Shown here: one piece after another, positions 22,497 through 31,322 of the stretch | How the letters are laid out: each line of letters begins with the position of its first letter | Position numbering within the stretch: the stretch's first letter is position 1 | Assembly (NCBI GenBank): GCA_028753945.1 | Contig: JAPNXP010000001.1 | Location: forward strand, 124,001-188,000 | Length of the DNA stretch: 64,000 nucleotides | Reading direction: 5' to 3' | DNA from: Hexactinellida sp. DTS-2022 | Lineage: Eukaryota > Porifera > Hexactinellida | Program-made: the position numbers and the translations under genes | Notes under the pieces: generated by a model | The model's input: only the letters and a program-made list of their open reading frames with translations | The model's database searches: none | What the model was told of the DNA's origin: nothing

Positions 22497-22694
22497 TACA
22501 GTCAGGTTTTTTTATTATGAACATTCAAGGGACCAAAAATTGTGTTCATAATAGAGAGACTTCATAATGAGCGAACTCAACTTAATACAAACCCTATGTA
22601 AGTGGTTAAATTGGGACCATAAGGCTTGCTCATAATAAAAAATCTTCACATTAAGCAGACGAAATCTTGTTCATAATAAGCAGACCTGACTGTA
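22497..22694. mobile_element. TA-flanked MITE, family A copy 1
   Basis: TA-CAGTCAGGT ... ACCTGACTG-TA: perfect inverted ends inside a TA dinucleotide duplication, about 194 bp, no coding sequence. The interior is rich in TTCATAATA and TTATTATGAAC. A second copy in opposite orientation lies in an intron at 55563-55763. TA targets and size point to the Tc1/mariner/pogo superfamily; the transposase source is not in the window. Confidence 0.85.
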
Positions 22695-22892
22695 TAGCAA
22701 TATAGTTAGAGAATTTTAACTCAATACCTTGAAAAAAATTGTTACCAAACAATTTCTACACTAGAGTCTTCTTCTGGACCCAAATAAACATAGAAAAAAA
22801 GTTGCAAGCCCAAACCCGTGAGGAAAATATTTTACACGGGTTGCAGTTTCTGATTTTCCATAGTAAATCGCCGACATTTCTGGAGCTAACTT

Positions 22893-23085
22893 CTCGAATT
22901 TAATTGGTTAAAGGTTTTGTCACCTCGGGGATGGGAAGATGTGAATATTTTTCTTAAAAATTCCTTATCTGGAGTGGTGAGATTATTCCTGGATAATATG
23001 CAAAATTTGGTACAGATCGGTTCAGGCATCTCAGAGATGTAAGGACAGACAGACAGACAGACATTGTCTTTTATATATACGAGCC
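22893..23085. repeat. dispersed repeat family B, copy 1
   Basis: Starts CTCGAATTTAATTGG, contains TTTTGTCACCT and GGGAAGATGTGAATATTT, ends in GACA repeats and TTTTATATATA. Same order of motifs as the copies at 23300-23660 and 26790-27172. Confidence 0.7.
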
Positions 23086-23096
23086 CTTCGGTCTCG

Positions 23097-23196
23097 GTCG
23101 CTTCGCGACGGATTACTCTCTCACAAAAGTCGCGAAGCGACTTTTGTTCGTTCGTATTAGGCACTACACGATACAATTAACGGCCGCTTCGCGGCC
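23097..23196. repeat. cluster of three GC hairpins
   Basis: GTCGCTTCGCGAC (23097-23109), CAAAAGTCGC-GAA-GCGACTTTTG (23123-23145, perfect 10-bp stem), and GGCCGC-TTC-GCGGCC (23182-23196). The three share a GC(T/A)TCGCG core in AT-rich DNA; the first also occurs at 14418-14430 in reverse. Confidence 0.75.
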
Positions 23197-23299
23197 TTTC
23201 CATCCCCAAAAGCAATCACATTAATAATGAGTTTTAATAGCTCAATAAATTTCAGTTGCACGATAAGAAAGCTCAAATCAAAATAATACTAAAAGAAAA

Positions 23300-23660
23300 A
23301 CAGGCAATAGAATAGACAAATGATTGATTGGTTAAATGAATTTATTTTCAATCAATCAAATTGCAGCCTCAGAAAATCTTTCTATATGCACAGTCTATTT
23401 ATACTAATTGAATAAGTTTGCTGATCCATACTAATGTCTAATGTACCCTCGAATTTAATTGGCTAACATATTTTGTCACCTTCAAATGTGAATATTTCTC
23501 TTCAAAAACCAATAGATCGTTGTCGCAGTACAAAATTACCCCTGTATACACATTTTCAGCTTTCTAGGACTCGTAGTCTTTCCAATTAATTCTGGACAAA
23601 CAAACAAACAAACAAACAAACAAACAAACACACAACAATTGCGCTTTTAATATAGAGATA
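23300..23660. repeat. dispersed repeat family B, copy 2, with (ACAA)n tail
   Basis: Shares GATTGATTGG, CTGATCCATACT, CCCTCGAATTTAATTGGCTA and TTTTGTCACCT with the copy at 26790. The 3' end has eight CAAA units (about 23596-23629), then AATTGCGCTTTTAATATA. A variable microsatellite tail at a common end suggests retroposition. Confidence 0.75.
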
Positions 23661-23719
23661 ACTTCAGTCCTATTTATCTAACTAGTATTATTGCCAGTTA
23701 GTTTATACTGTTGCGTAGA

Positions 23720-25669
23720 ATGACTACCACATCCATGCCTGTGTTGAGCCTTGGCCAGGGTTCCCTAATGAGCTTCCAATCCTCCACTCCTGGCACCAAT
23801 CCTCAGCCGAACCCGTCCGGGGGCTTGGGTCTCTTCAGCAGCACCCCCTTCTCCTCCTCCCAGCCCCAGCCCCAGCCTGCGCTCAACTTATCCACCCTGG
23901 GAGGGCCCGTCGGGGCCAGCCAGACGCTCAGCAGCGGTCTCTCCCTCGGACCCTCCGCGACGCGCCCCCAACCCCTCACCCTGGGGACTCCTGCGACCCA
24001 CACGCTTGGCTTGGGCGGGGCAGTCCCCCAGACCAATGCTCCGGCCTCTCTGGCCAGTCTCATACAGCGACCCACTCTCGCAGGCGCGCCCGCGCTCTCT
24101 CAGGGGGCATCCCTCTCCTCTCCAGGACAGCCCCAGTCCCTGCTTGCTGGTGCTCCTCAGTCTCTGCTAACTGGTGGTGCTCCCCACTCTCTGCTAACCG
24201 GTGCTCCCCAAACTCTGCTAACCGGTGCTCCCCACTCTCTGCTAACCGGTGGTGCTCCCCAATCCATGCTAGCTAGTACAACTCAGTCTCTACTTACCGG
24301 TGTCCCTCAGCCCCTACTAACTGGTGGTGCTCCTCAATCCCTAATAACCGGCGCTCCACAGCCCCTACTAACCGGCGCCCCTCAATTGCTAACCGGTGCT
24401 CCTCACTCCCAGGTGCCTAGTGTCCCCCAGTCCCTACTAACTGGTGCTCCTCAATTACTAACCGGCGCTCCTCAGCCCACCGTGCCCGGTCTATCCAGAG
24501 GCTTACCCCAGACGGGCTACCCGGCAGGAGGCGGGCCTCAGACAGCCGGGGTGTCCGCCCCCAGCTCCACAGCGGCGGTGCTGAGTCTGGGCGGGGCCCT
24601 GCCCCAGAGCGGGCCCGGGTCCGGCGGCCAGAAGCAGTCGCGCCCGCAGGACGCGAAGGACGCGGAGATCGACCCGGCGCTGGAGCAGCTGGTGGGCAGC
24701 CTGTCGGGGTTCATCCGACAGCAGAAGGGCCTGCAGAGCGAGCTCGGGAAGATGGAGAACCGGTCTCTGCAGAGCTGCGACTCGGAGCACAGAGCCATGT
24801 CCCGCTCCCTGGCCGAGTGGAAGCGGGGGGTCTCCGAGTACTCCAGCCAGGTGGCCACCCTCAAAGAGGAGTCCATACAGGACATACGGGTGGCAGAGGT
24901 GGCTCAGCGGACCCACGAACTGCCCTCCTCCCTCCAGGGCGACCACTCGGACCCCAGACTCTACTTCCGGATGCTCTCCTGCCAGTTCGCGGAGCGACTG
25001 CAGTACTACCAGCAGGTGGTGCAGGAGCTGGGCAGGAGCTTCTCGCAGCTGGACACGCGCGCCAAGACCCCCCAGGAGGTGGCGGAGATATTCAAACTCA
25101 TCAACGACAACTTCCTGACACTCGCCTCCAACATATACTCGCTGCACACTCGCGTGGCTCAGTTGAAGGACAACCTTCTCTCTTATTCGAATATTTACTC
25201 TAAAGAGATACAGATTAGTTTCCCCAGACGGGTCCCCTCGCTCCCCAGCAGCAGCAGCAGCGGACAGCTCAGGTCCGGCCCCACCCCCTTCTCCCTCTCA
25301 GAGGCCTCTCTCCTCTCCCACAGGTACAGCATGGGCAGTTTGGGGACCGATATGCACGTCACCGGATCTCCTCACGCCTTCGTCCCGGCTGTTCAGAGCT
25401 CCCCTTTCGGACTCTCTGTCGCCGGCAGGACGCAGCCCCTCCCCCTCTCCGCCGCCCTGCAGCCCCCCAGCAGATTCACCTCCTTCACAAACCCCGCCCA
25501 CTCGCCTCAGACCCTCACCCAGAAGGCCAGCCAGCTGCCCTCTATCAACCTCTCTCTCGCCCCGGTGCAGGCCCCCGCGCCCTCTCAGTACCCCGCCCCC
25601 GCCGGGTTCTCCCCCCACAGACGGGGCAGCATCTCCGGGGAGTCCGAGGAGAGCAAGCGGATGAAGTAG
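23720..25669 (+). CDS. NUP58: Nucleoporin NUP58/p58-like, FG-poor (single exon)
   Basis: 649 aa, intronless. Residues about 319-490 are the helical core of the NUP62 complex partner NUP58: LEQLVGSLSGFIRQQKGLQS, an array of helices, then DPRLYFRMLSCQFAERLQYY, QQVVQELGRSFSQL and NDNFLTLASNIYSLHTRVAQ. This part matches metazoan NUP58 in order and spacing, including the following GPTPFS. The flanks are low-complexity as in NUP58, but the expected FG repeats are missing: I count a single FG (SPFGLSV). Instead residues about 140-257 hold some 14 units of (S/P)LLTGAPQ. Expected place: central channel of the nuclear pore with NUP54 and NUP62. The start is ATG 23720; no in-frame upstream ATG exists. 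Confidence 0.85.
   Translation: MTTTSMPVLSLGQGSLMSFQSSTPGTNPQPNPSGGLGLFSSTPFSSSQPQPQPALNLSTLGGPVGASQTLSSGLSLGPSATRPQPLTLGTPATHTLGLGGAVPQTNAPASLASLIQRPTLAGAPALSQGASLSSPGQPQSLLAGAPQSLLTGGAPHSLLTGAPQTLLTGAPHSLLTGGAPQSMLASTTQSLLTGVPQPLLTGGAPQSLITGAPQPLLTGAPQLLTGAPHSQVPSVPQSLLTGAPQLLTGAPQPTVPGLSRGLPQTGYPAGGGPQTAGVSAPSSTAAVLSLGGALPQSGPGSGGQKQSRPQDAKDAEIDPALEQLVGSLSGFIRQQKGLQSELGKMENRSLQSCDSEHRAMSRSLAEWKRGVSEYSSQVATLKEESIQDIRVAEVAQRTHELPSSLQGDHSDPRLYFRMLSCQFAERLQYYQQVVQELGRSFSQLDTRAKTPQEVAEIFKLINDNFLTLASNIYSLHTRVAQLKDNLLSYSNIYSKEIQISFPRRVPSLPSSSSSGQLRSGPTPFSLSEASLLSHRYSMGSLGTDMHVTGSPHAFVPAVQSSPFGLSVAGRTQPLPLSAALQPPSRFTSFTNPAHSPQTLTQKASQLPSINLSLAPVQAPAPSQYPAPAGFSPHRRGSISGESEESKRMK
24130..24490 (+). 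repeat. coding minisatellite in NUP58
   Basis: About 14 units of 21-30 bp with consensus GCTCCTCAGTCTCTGCTAAC followed by TGGT or CGGT. The length differences are multiples of three, so the frame is kept (GAPQSLLT, GGAPHSLLT, GAPQLLT). Units differ by silent as well as replacement changes. Confidence 0.9.
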
Positions 25670-27372
25670 CCGCCCGCTCCGAGTAGGTTAGCTACTGATA
25701 ACTGTAGGATTATTTGACACAATTTAATATCTTTATTGTTATTAATTGAATTCAGGCTCACTTTAACCTAACATTCTTAGTTTCAACACACACATTCAGG
25801 CATGCATTGAGACAGGATTAAATGTTAGTGTTGTTATATTATGGCATTCATTATAAATTTAAAGAGTCTATGGACTCTATTATCATTTTCAGCCCTTAAG
25901 TTGTTTCCGAACTAAGTTTGTCATATGAGGTAAATTCTCGCATGCTATTATCATATGCTTAAGGAGGTGTTTAATTAAGTGAGAATATTAGTTCATCCAA
26001 AAGCTATGCAAAATATAGCATACTCTTGTTATACAGTTGATTCATAAGTACAAGTATGATATTATATGATACAAGCTGCTCGCCCGCGCTACGCGCGTTC
26101 TTACAACTTGCACTCGGGCCTGTGGCCCTCGCTTGTATTTAAAACAGTTGTATTTTTAAATACATACTCCAATAGACTTAATGCAAATTGAGTAATGTAT
26201 GGCATGATTGAGCTCAAACTGATTCTAGGAGCCTATAAAATGTCGGTTATGTAACGAAAAATTAACAAAATTATATACCCCCTCCCTATATCTCGCTTTT
26301 GCCATTTTGTAATAAAAAAGGACGGGCTGTAATACTTACCCCTTGGCATTACTTAAAATTCAACGGCCCTATACACAGGTTGATTATATTACGGGGAATC
26401 ATATGGGTGATATTTAGGTGACCGCTAGTACACACATAACAGTAATGCTATTGTTTCAGAGTAGGGCTGTGCCCCCCTAAGCTGTCTATTTATCCATGGG
26501 CCCTAGGGCCTACGCCTAGCCATAGGTATATACGTATAAGGACAGAAAATAAATTGGGAAATACTAATCAGCGCCTGTATTGTTGAATATTTATGCTAAT
26601 TAGAACTTACAATTTTCTAGATATTAACGCATGTCCGTGTATATTAATGAACCGACTCCAAATAGAAATTAATTAAATATCACTAAGGAACTGTACAACT
26701 CTGTGGACCCCTGACTTTGGGCTGTGGAGAAGTTATTGAATTGATTGGTAATAATCAAATAGACACAATAGAATGATAGAAATGTATGGGTAAACAGTGT
26801 ACTAAACACACACTGAACACAAATGACTGATTGGATAATTGAACTTCCTCTAGACCAATTAAATCACAGATAGGCATTCTATAACGCACACTTAACAATT
26901 GATAGAGACACTAAAATCCTTTTATACGAATTGAATGCTAGCTGCTAATCCATACTGGAAAACCCTCGAATTTAATAGGCTAAAGTTTTGTCACCTATAG
27001 GGAAGGGAAGATGTTATTTTTTTTCTTAGATATTAGAACTTGTTCCTAGAAACAATATTTTCCACCCCCCTGCCAAATTTCAAGTCTGTAGCTCTTACCA
27101 GTTCCTCAATCAATTCCGAACAAAACAAAAAAAAAATCATTGTGATTTAATATATAAGATATCCCCTACTGTCGCATACATTCATTAAATTCCTAAACTA
27201 CAGCGCTAATAACGCGTGTTGGTACATAATCCAGCGGTTAGTTGTTCCATTCAGTGTTTATATTACTTACCCAACGACTTATCAGCGAGTTAATCATTAT
27301 GAATACTTTGGGTCTCTTCCCTATTCACCACTTGTACTCTCCATCAGCTAATTAACCTAACACTTATTCAAG
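25670..27372. other. long spacer with repeats
   Basis: 1.7 kb between NUP58 and the triple-CH gene. AT-rich; contains a short structured element at 26070-26140 whose ends pair (ATACAAGC ... GCTTGTAT, with CGCG-rich interior), and family B copy 3 at 26790-27172. No exon recognised. Confidence 0.6.
26790..27172. repeat. dispersed repeat family B, copy 3
   Basis: Shares with copy 2: GACTGATTGG, CTAATCCATACT, CCCTCGAATTTAAT, TTTTGTCACCT, a CAAATTTCAAG-like segment and the end ATTGTGATTTAATATA after an A-rich tail. Same orientation as copies 1 and 2. Confidence 0.7.
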
Positions 27373-27380
27373 TATAAATA
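27373..27380 (+). promoter_or_regulatory. TATA-like box of the triple-CH gene
   Basis: TATAAATA 120 bases before the start codon and 42 bases before an upstream ATG at 27415. Reasonable position for a core promoter; AT-rich context lowers confidence. Confidence 0.4.
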
Positions 27381-27414
27381 CACAGCTATACAACAGTTTA
27401 GCTAATGTTTGCTA

Positions 27415-27546
27415 CACTCCTGCGGCTGCTCTTCTTCCTAATTGTTTTATTCAAAGTCAAACAATATATACAGAGACGGAATTCCGTTGAAGATGTCCGA
27501 AACTTACGAAATAAGTCTTTCAAGTCCAAAGCGAAATCCGTTTAGC
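27415..27546 (+). CDS. possible upstream ORF
   Basis: 43-codon ORF from ATG 27415 to TAG 27544-27546, reading MFATLLRLLFFLIVLFKVKQ and then basic residues. It starts before and overlaps the main start codon (27493) in another frame. If the leader is unspliced it would reduce translation of the triple-CH protein. The product has one hydrophobic stretch. No evidence that it is made. Confidence 0.25.
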
Positions 27547-30419
27547 GCCATTAAAAAGGCTAGCTCTCTCAAATCAATTGAAGATAACGTGTATGAGCGT
27601 GATGTGAGTTAAATATTATTATTTTTCAAGGTTGTATAATACGCGAATTCTTCCTCGCGTATAACATATAATGCGTATTAATTAACGTTTTTACATACTT
27701 ATTGGGCATAGAACAGATAACAAAATTGAGCTATTTAGAAGGGGAAATATATATTGCATTCCGAGGAAAATATATTATTCTAACTGTAAAAATATGTTAG
27801 CTGTCACAATAAATCGATTATTACGTATACATTATTTTCAAAAAACATAAATGTTTCTTTTCGAATATCTTCTGTAAATAAGAACATAATTTCATGATAA
27901 TAAAGCAACTTAACGCACTACGTATTATACTGTACGCATATTATCCGTGCACCTTTCTATCGATTGCTTCCATCAGGTTCTGAGGAGCTGGGCTAGCCAC
28001 GTGCTCGGGAGGAGCTCAGACTCGACAGACAGTCTGGACTTATCAGACGGAATATGTCTCATTCAGTTAGTCGACAAGCTGTCTCGGAGACACAACACTC
28101 TGTTGCAGCATACAACTCCTGTGTTACAATTTCAGAGACTCGACAACTACAAAAGTATGCTGGCTTTCCTCAGAGCACAAACGAGGGTGCAGTTACCTCC
28201 GGAAATGGGTGAGTGCCTAAAACATAAATGTGTTATCTCTATTAATTATATATATTTGTATCATTACATTATTTGTATGAACAGATGCGGAAGGCTTGCT
28301 ATTCGGAGACATGGACATGCAATACGAGCTAGTCTGGCAGCTGGTAAAGAGCTACAAGCTATGCGCATCACAGCGCACAGTGCTGAGTTGGGTGAATAGG
28401 CTCGTTACTCAGAGGAGAGTGCGAAATTTCGCGGGCGATTGGGCAGATGGCATAGTCCTGCACAGTTTTGTAAATTCAATTTTAAGAGGCAACAATCCTG
28501 ACTGTATAACCCCGAAAGAAGCGTTGCCACAAGACCTGTTGAAAATGACATTAGCCACCGCTTCCAAAGCTAAGAGTGTTCCCCCTATCCTAACCCCACA
28601 CCTCCCCATCGACCTGTACCCAAACCCCAAACCGCTCCTCACTTACCTCTCTCTGTTCATTCCTCTCTACGTCTCAAACATTAAGCGCTGGCTGCACAAC
28701 ATGCTGCCTCTTAAGAAGTTCTGTGATTTCAAATCTTGTTGGAGCGACGGACATCTCCTGTCTCTCCTTCTCGACAAAGTTTATCCAGGAATGTGTAGAG
28801 AAATAGTTATGAAATATACACATAAACAGCTGCCCGTTAGTCTACAGCTCAACAACGTAAGGGAACTGTTGACTCGAGCGGAAACTTATCTCAACATCAA
28901 ATCTAATTTAGACCCAGATGCTATTGTCAACAGGTAAATATATATTCATAATTTGCCCTTATTCTGAGTGTTACATTATTATTTAGTTTTATTACTACTA
29001 CCTTATTAAGTAAATTTGTATACAATCTTTGGTAGGAATATGATTAAGCTGTACTAATTAAGTTGAAATGCTGCATCTAAGTTTGTTAGCGCACAGCTGT
29101 TATAACGCTATTCTCCATCCCGACTAGAAACCATGTGTTACTCGTATCATACTTCTTGTGCCAGTTATCTATTCGCTTAGATTAGGCAAATAAGTTAACA
29201 TCACTGAAATAGTTCACATAAGTAGATGATATTTATTGGCTAAACACCTGACTATGGTTTAATAGTAAACGTTGTACCGTTATCAGAAACGAAATTTTCT
29301 CTAATTTGCAACTTATTCACGATTTGAATAATTTATCACAGATGTCTAAATTTATGATTAATTTATACATCATAGCTACTTGTGATTCCAGCCTCTTGGT
29401 TAGTAATATAGATAACTTTATTAGCGTGTACTGTGCAATGTTTGAGGTAATTAATAGAGACAAATGTATCCTTTTTGTTAATTCCAGAATCCTTGCCAGC
29501 ATCTGTGTCTCGATTGGGCAATCTAAACTCCTGAGCCAGAGTTACTTGAATTTATTGAACTTGTATTATTGCTTTCAGTTTCAACTTTCCAGTAGTATTG
29601 GAATCTCACACTAATGCAAATCTCAATTCACTGAGTTATTAACCGCATTTATTCTGTAGTTCTGCCGAGGTACTCTCGATCGCGATATTCCTGGATGATA
29701 TTCGCAGATACAGCTCGATAAAGCGCCCCAGCCGGAAGCTCCTCGCGGTGCAGACCTCGGACTACGACACGGCCAGTAGCGACTCTTCCAACACCAACTC
29801 CGTCAGCAGAACCTTCTCAGAGATGAGCATGGGCTACGTGCCCGCCCCCATACAGAGGTAATGTTATTCTGCATTATACGTGTTTACCAGCATTAACTCA
29901 CTATTGTCCCACAGACTCCGCAGCAAGTCATACGATTCTCTGAGCAGATTTCCCGAGAGCACTCCAGCGCCAGAGCCCCAAGAGGGATCTTTTCGATTCT
30001 ACAGCGCCAGCTCGCGACCAGACCTAGTGTCTATTCCTATCCAGGGGGAGGGTCCCTTCGTCAGGGCGGCAGGGGAGCGTCTGAGCTCTCTCTCCATGGA
30101 GGGGCGGGGGGCAGGTTCCTATCGCCAGTTCCCCGCTCACATGGCCTACTCACTGGATAGCTACACTAACGGGGAGGCCACCAACGCCAAGATGGACGTG
30201 GGCATCCGGGAGGTGTCTCTGGAGATTAGCCAGCAGAGCCCTCTTCGCTTGGAATCTAGCGACAAGCAGAGCAGCCAGAAGAGGAGAGGAAAGTGTCGCT
30301 ATTGCATAATCTCTGTTCTTATTCTGGCTATTCTCCTGCTCCTGCTCCTCATAATGGCAGCTGGATCTTTCATTGTGGCCTGCACAGTGGGGAGAGTCTG
30401 TATATCGAAACATATCTGA
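27493..30419 (+). CDS. triple calponin-homology protein with C-terminal membrane anchor (5 exons)
   Basis: Exons 27493-27603, 27977-28208, 28285-28933, 29660-29857, 29915-30419 total 1695 bp (564 aa), phases consistent. CH1 about residues 38-137 (VLRSWASHVLGRSS, LSDGICLIQLVDKLSRR, LDNYKSMLAFLRA, YELVWQLVKSY). CH2 about 138-235 (VLSWVNRLVTQRRVRNFAGD, WADGIVLHSFV, PNPKPLLTYLSLFIPLY). CH3 about 236-345 (IKRWLHNMLPLKKFCDF, WSDGHLLSLLLDKVYPG, NVRELLTRAETYL, LSIAIFLDDIRRY). A Ser-rich tail follows, then a single hydrophobic span (residues about 527-552, CIISVLILAILLLLLLIMAA) and a 12-residue end. Tandem CH domains bind F-actin. The design is like calmin (two CH plus C-terminal span) but with a third CH; the tail is not a KASH peptide. 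Expected role: tethering actin to an internal membrane. Confidence 0.82.
28934..29659. other. large intron of the triple-CH gene
   Basis: 726-bp AT-rich intron, far longer than the typical 50-nt introns here. An open stretch at 29306-29614 is AT-rich with no recognisable domain and no need to be coding, because the flanking exons join in phase without it. Confidence 0.6.
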
Positions 30420-30754
30420 TGTCTGTTTGAGTACATGTGATCAGTTCATTTGTAGATGTATATTGTTGTACTTGTACTCATTAAATTTACATAAATAGAA
30501 TTATGTACAGTGCTCCAATTAAACTTAATCGCATGTATTAACAACCCTTGGCTAGGGGAGGGAGGAACTTTGAACCAGCCTATAAGTAGCAATAATAATG
30601 TTCTCCTAATCGAATCGAGTTAAGTTCCAAGGAACAGAGGTGTACCAATAATAGGCATGTGAGATTGGAATTGATATACGAGTTGCATCCAGTGTATTTT
30701 ACAGCCATTTGTAAATACGCTCCTAATCCTTGTCTGATCCAATTTTCATACGCC

Positions 30755-30886
30755 TAAATCTCAAATTAATGTTACGTATAGCCAGCCATAGGAGAGGATT
30801 CCAAATTTTCGCGCTCCTATTTTGTAATTTCCAAAAATCATGCTCCAAAAGGAGCGTCTCGCGCTCCTGGATAATTCCTTGGTTGC
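30755..30886. repeat. dispersed repeat family C, copy 1
   Basis: Shares AAATTAATGTTACG, TAGGAGA, CCAAAAATCAT and CTCCAAAAGGAGCGTCTCGC with the copy at 47668-47803, same orientation, about 80 percent alike by eye. Contains a GGAGCG-TCTCG-CGCTCC hairpin near its right end. Confidence 0.8.
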
Positions 30887-30899
30887 ATCCCAATTGTAT

Positions 30900-31034
30900 T
30901 ACAGTAGATGTCGGATATAAGCACACTATGTTGGAAAACGGTGCCATAATTATTAAACCCTGTATAATTTATGTTGGTTATAAGAACATTAAGTGCAGTT
31001 CCCGACGATGTGCTTATAACCGGCATCCACTGTA
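30900..31034. mobile_element. TA-flanked MITE with 25-bp inverted ends
   Basis: TA-CAGTAGATGTCGGATATAAG ... the complementary right end CTTATAACCGGCATCCACTG-TA. Ends are inverted over about 24 bp with few mismatches; total about 133 bp. The style (CAGT start, TATAAG inside the repeat, TA target) is that of pogo/Tigger-derived MITEs. Confidence 0.75.
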
Positions 31035-31322
31035 CTGATAATATTGAGACATTCTTGAGAATATCCAGACATATTATCGTCTAATTTGGTCAAGTTTTGG
31101 TCAGAGGTCAACTGAAGTATTCGATTACACAGTTTTGGTGAAATTGGTTTTCCTAACTTCCTAAGCTGCTGCCGTTGAGAATCCTTTGTTGCAAGTGCGG
31201 TTATATACATTTCTGATATACACATCTTTTGTTTAGAATCGATCCATATCCATCTTATAAGTGATTCGAATAGAGCTAATTACCTCTAAACTTGTGTGCA
31301 TCATTAGTTCTGCTGAGTGTAA

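Larger units (their letters stand above)
22110..23085. mobile_element. composite repeat carrying two nested elements
   Basis: Opens with TATACTAGCCGAAAAGCC and a GC hairpin (GCCGCC TCC GGGCGGC, 22123-22138), and closes with a GACA tandem run (about 23044-23064) followed by TTTTATATATA. Openings and endings of this kind are typical of short retroposed repeats in invertebrates. Two inverted-repeat elements (22351-22495 and 22497-22694) sit inside and are therefore younger. The terminal 190 bp recur at 23449 and 26963. Confidence 0.5.
30420..31322. other. spacer upstream of KDM3 with two repeats
   Basis: 0.9 kb; contains dispersed repeat family C copy 1 (30755-30886) and a TA-flanked MITE (30900-31034). 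The rest is AT-rich and should include the KDM3 promoter. Confidence 0.65.

Noticed and set aside
22886-23176. Minus-strand ORF in the repeat-rich region
   Set aside because: It runs through the GACA repeat and hairpins of family B and has no protein-like features.
23711-23719. Non-ATG (TTG) extension of NUP58; the same at YARS2 (36640), MANBAL (38166), MED4 (39878) and NIF3L1 (51243)
   Set aside because: The in-frame extension begins with TTG, not used as a normal start in animal nuclear genes; the first ATG fits the homologues.
29306-29614. ORF in the big intron of the triple-CH gene
   Set aside because: AT-rich, no domain, and not needed since the flanking exons join in frame.
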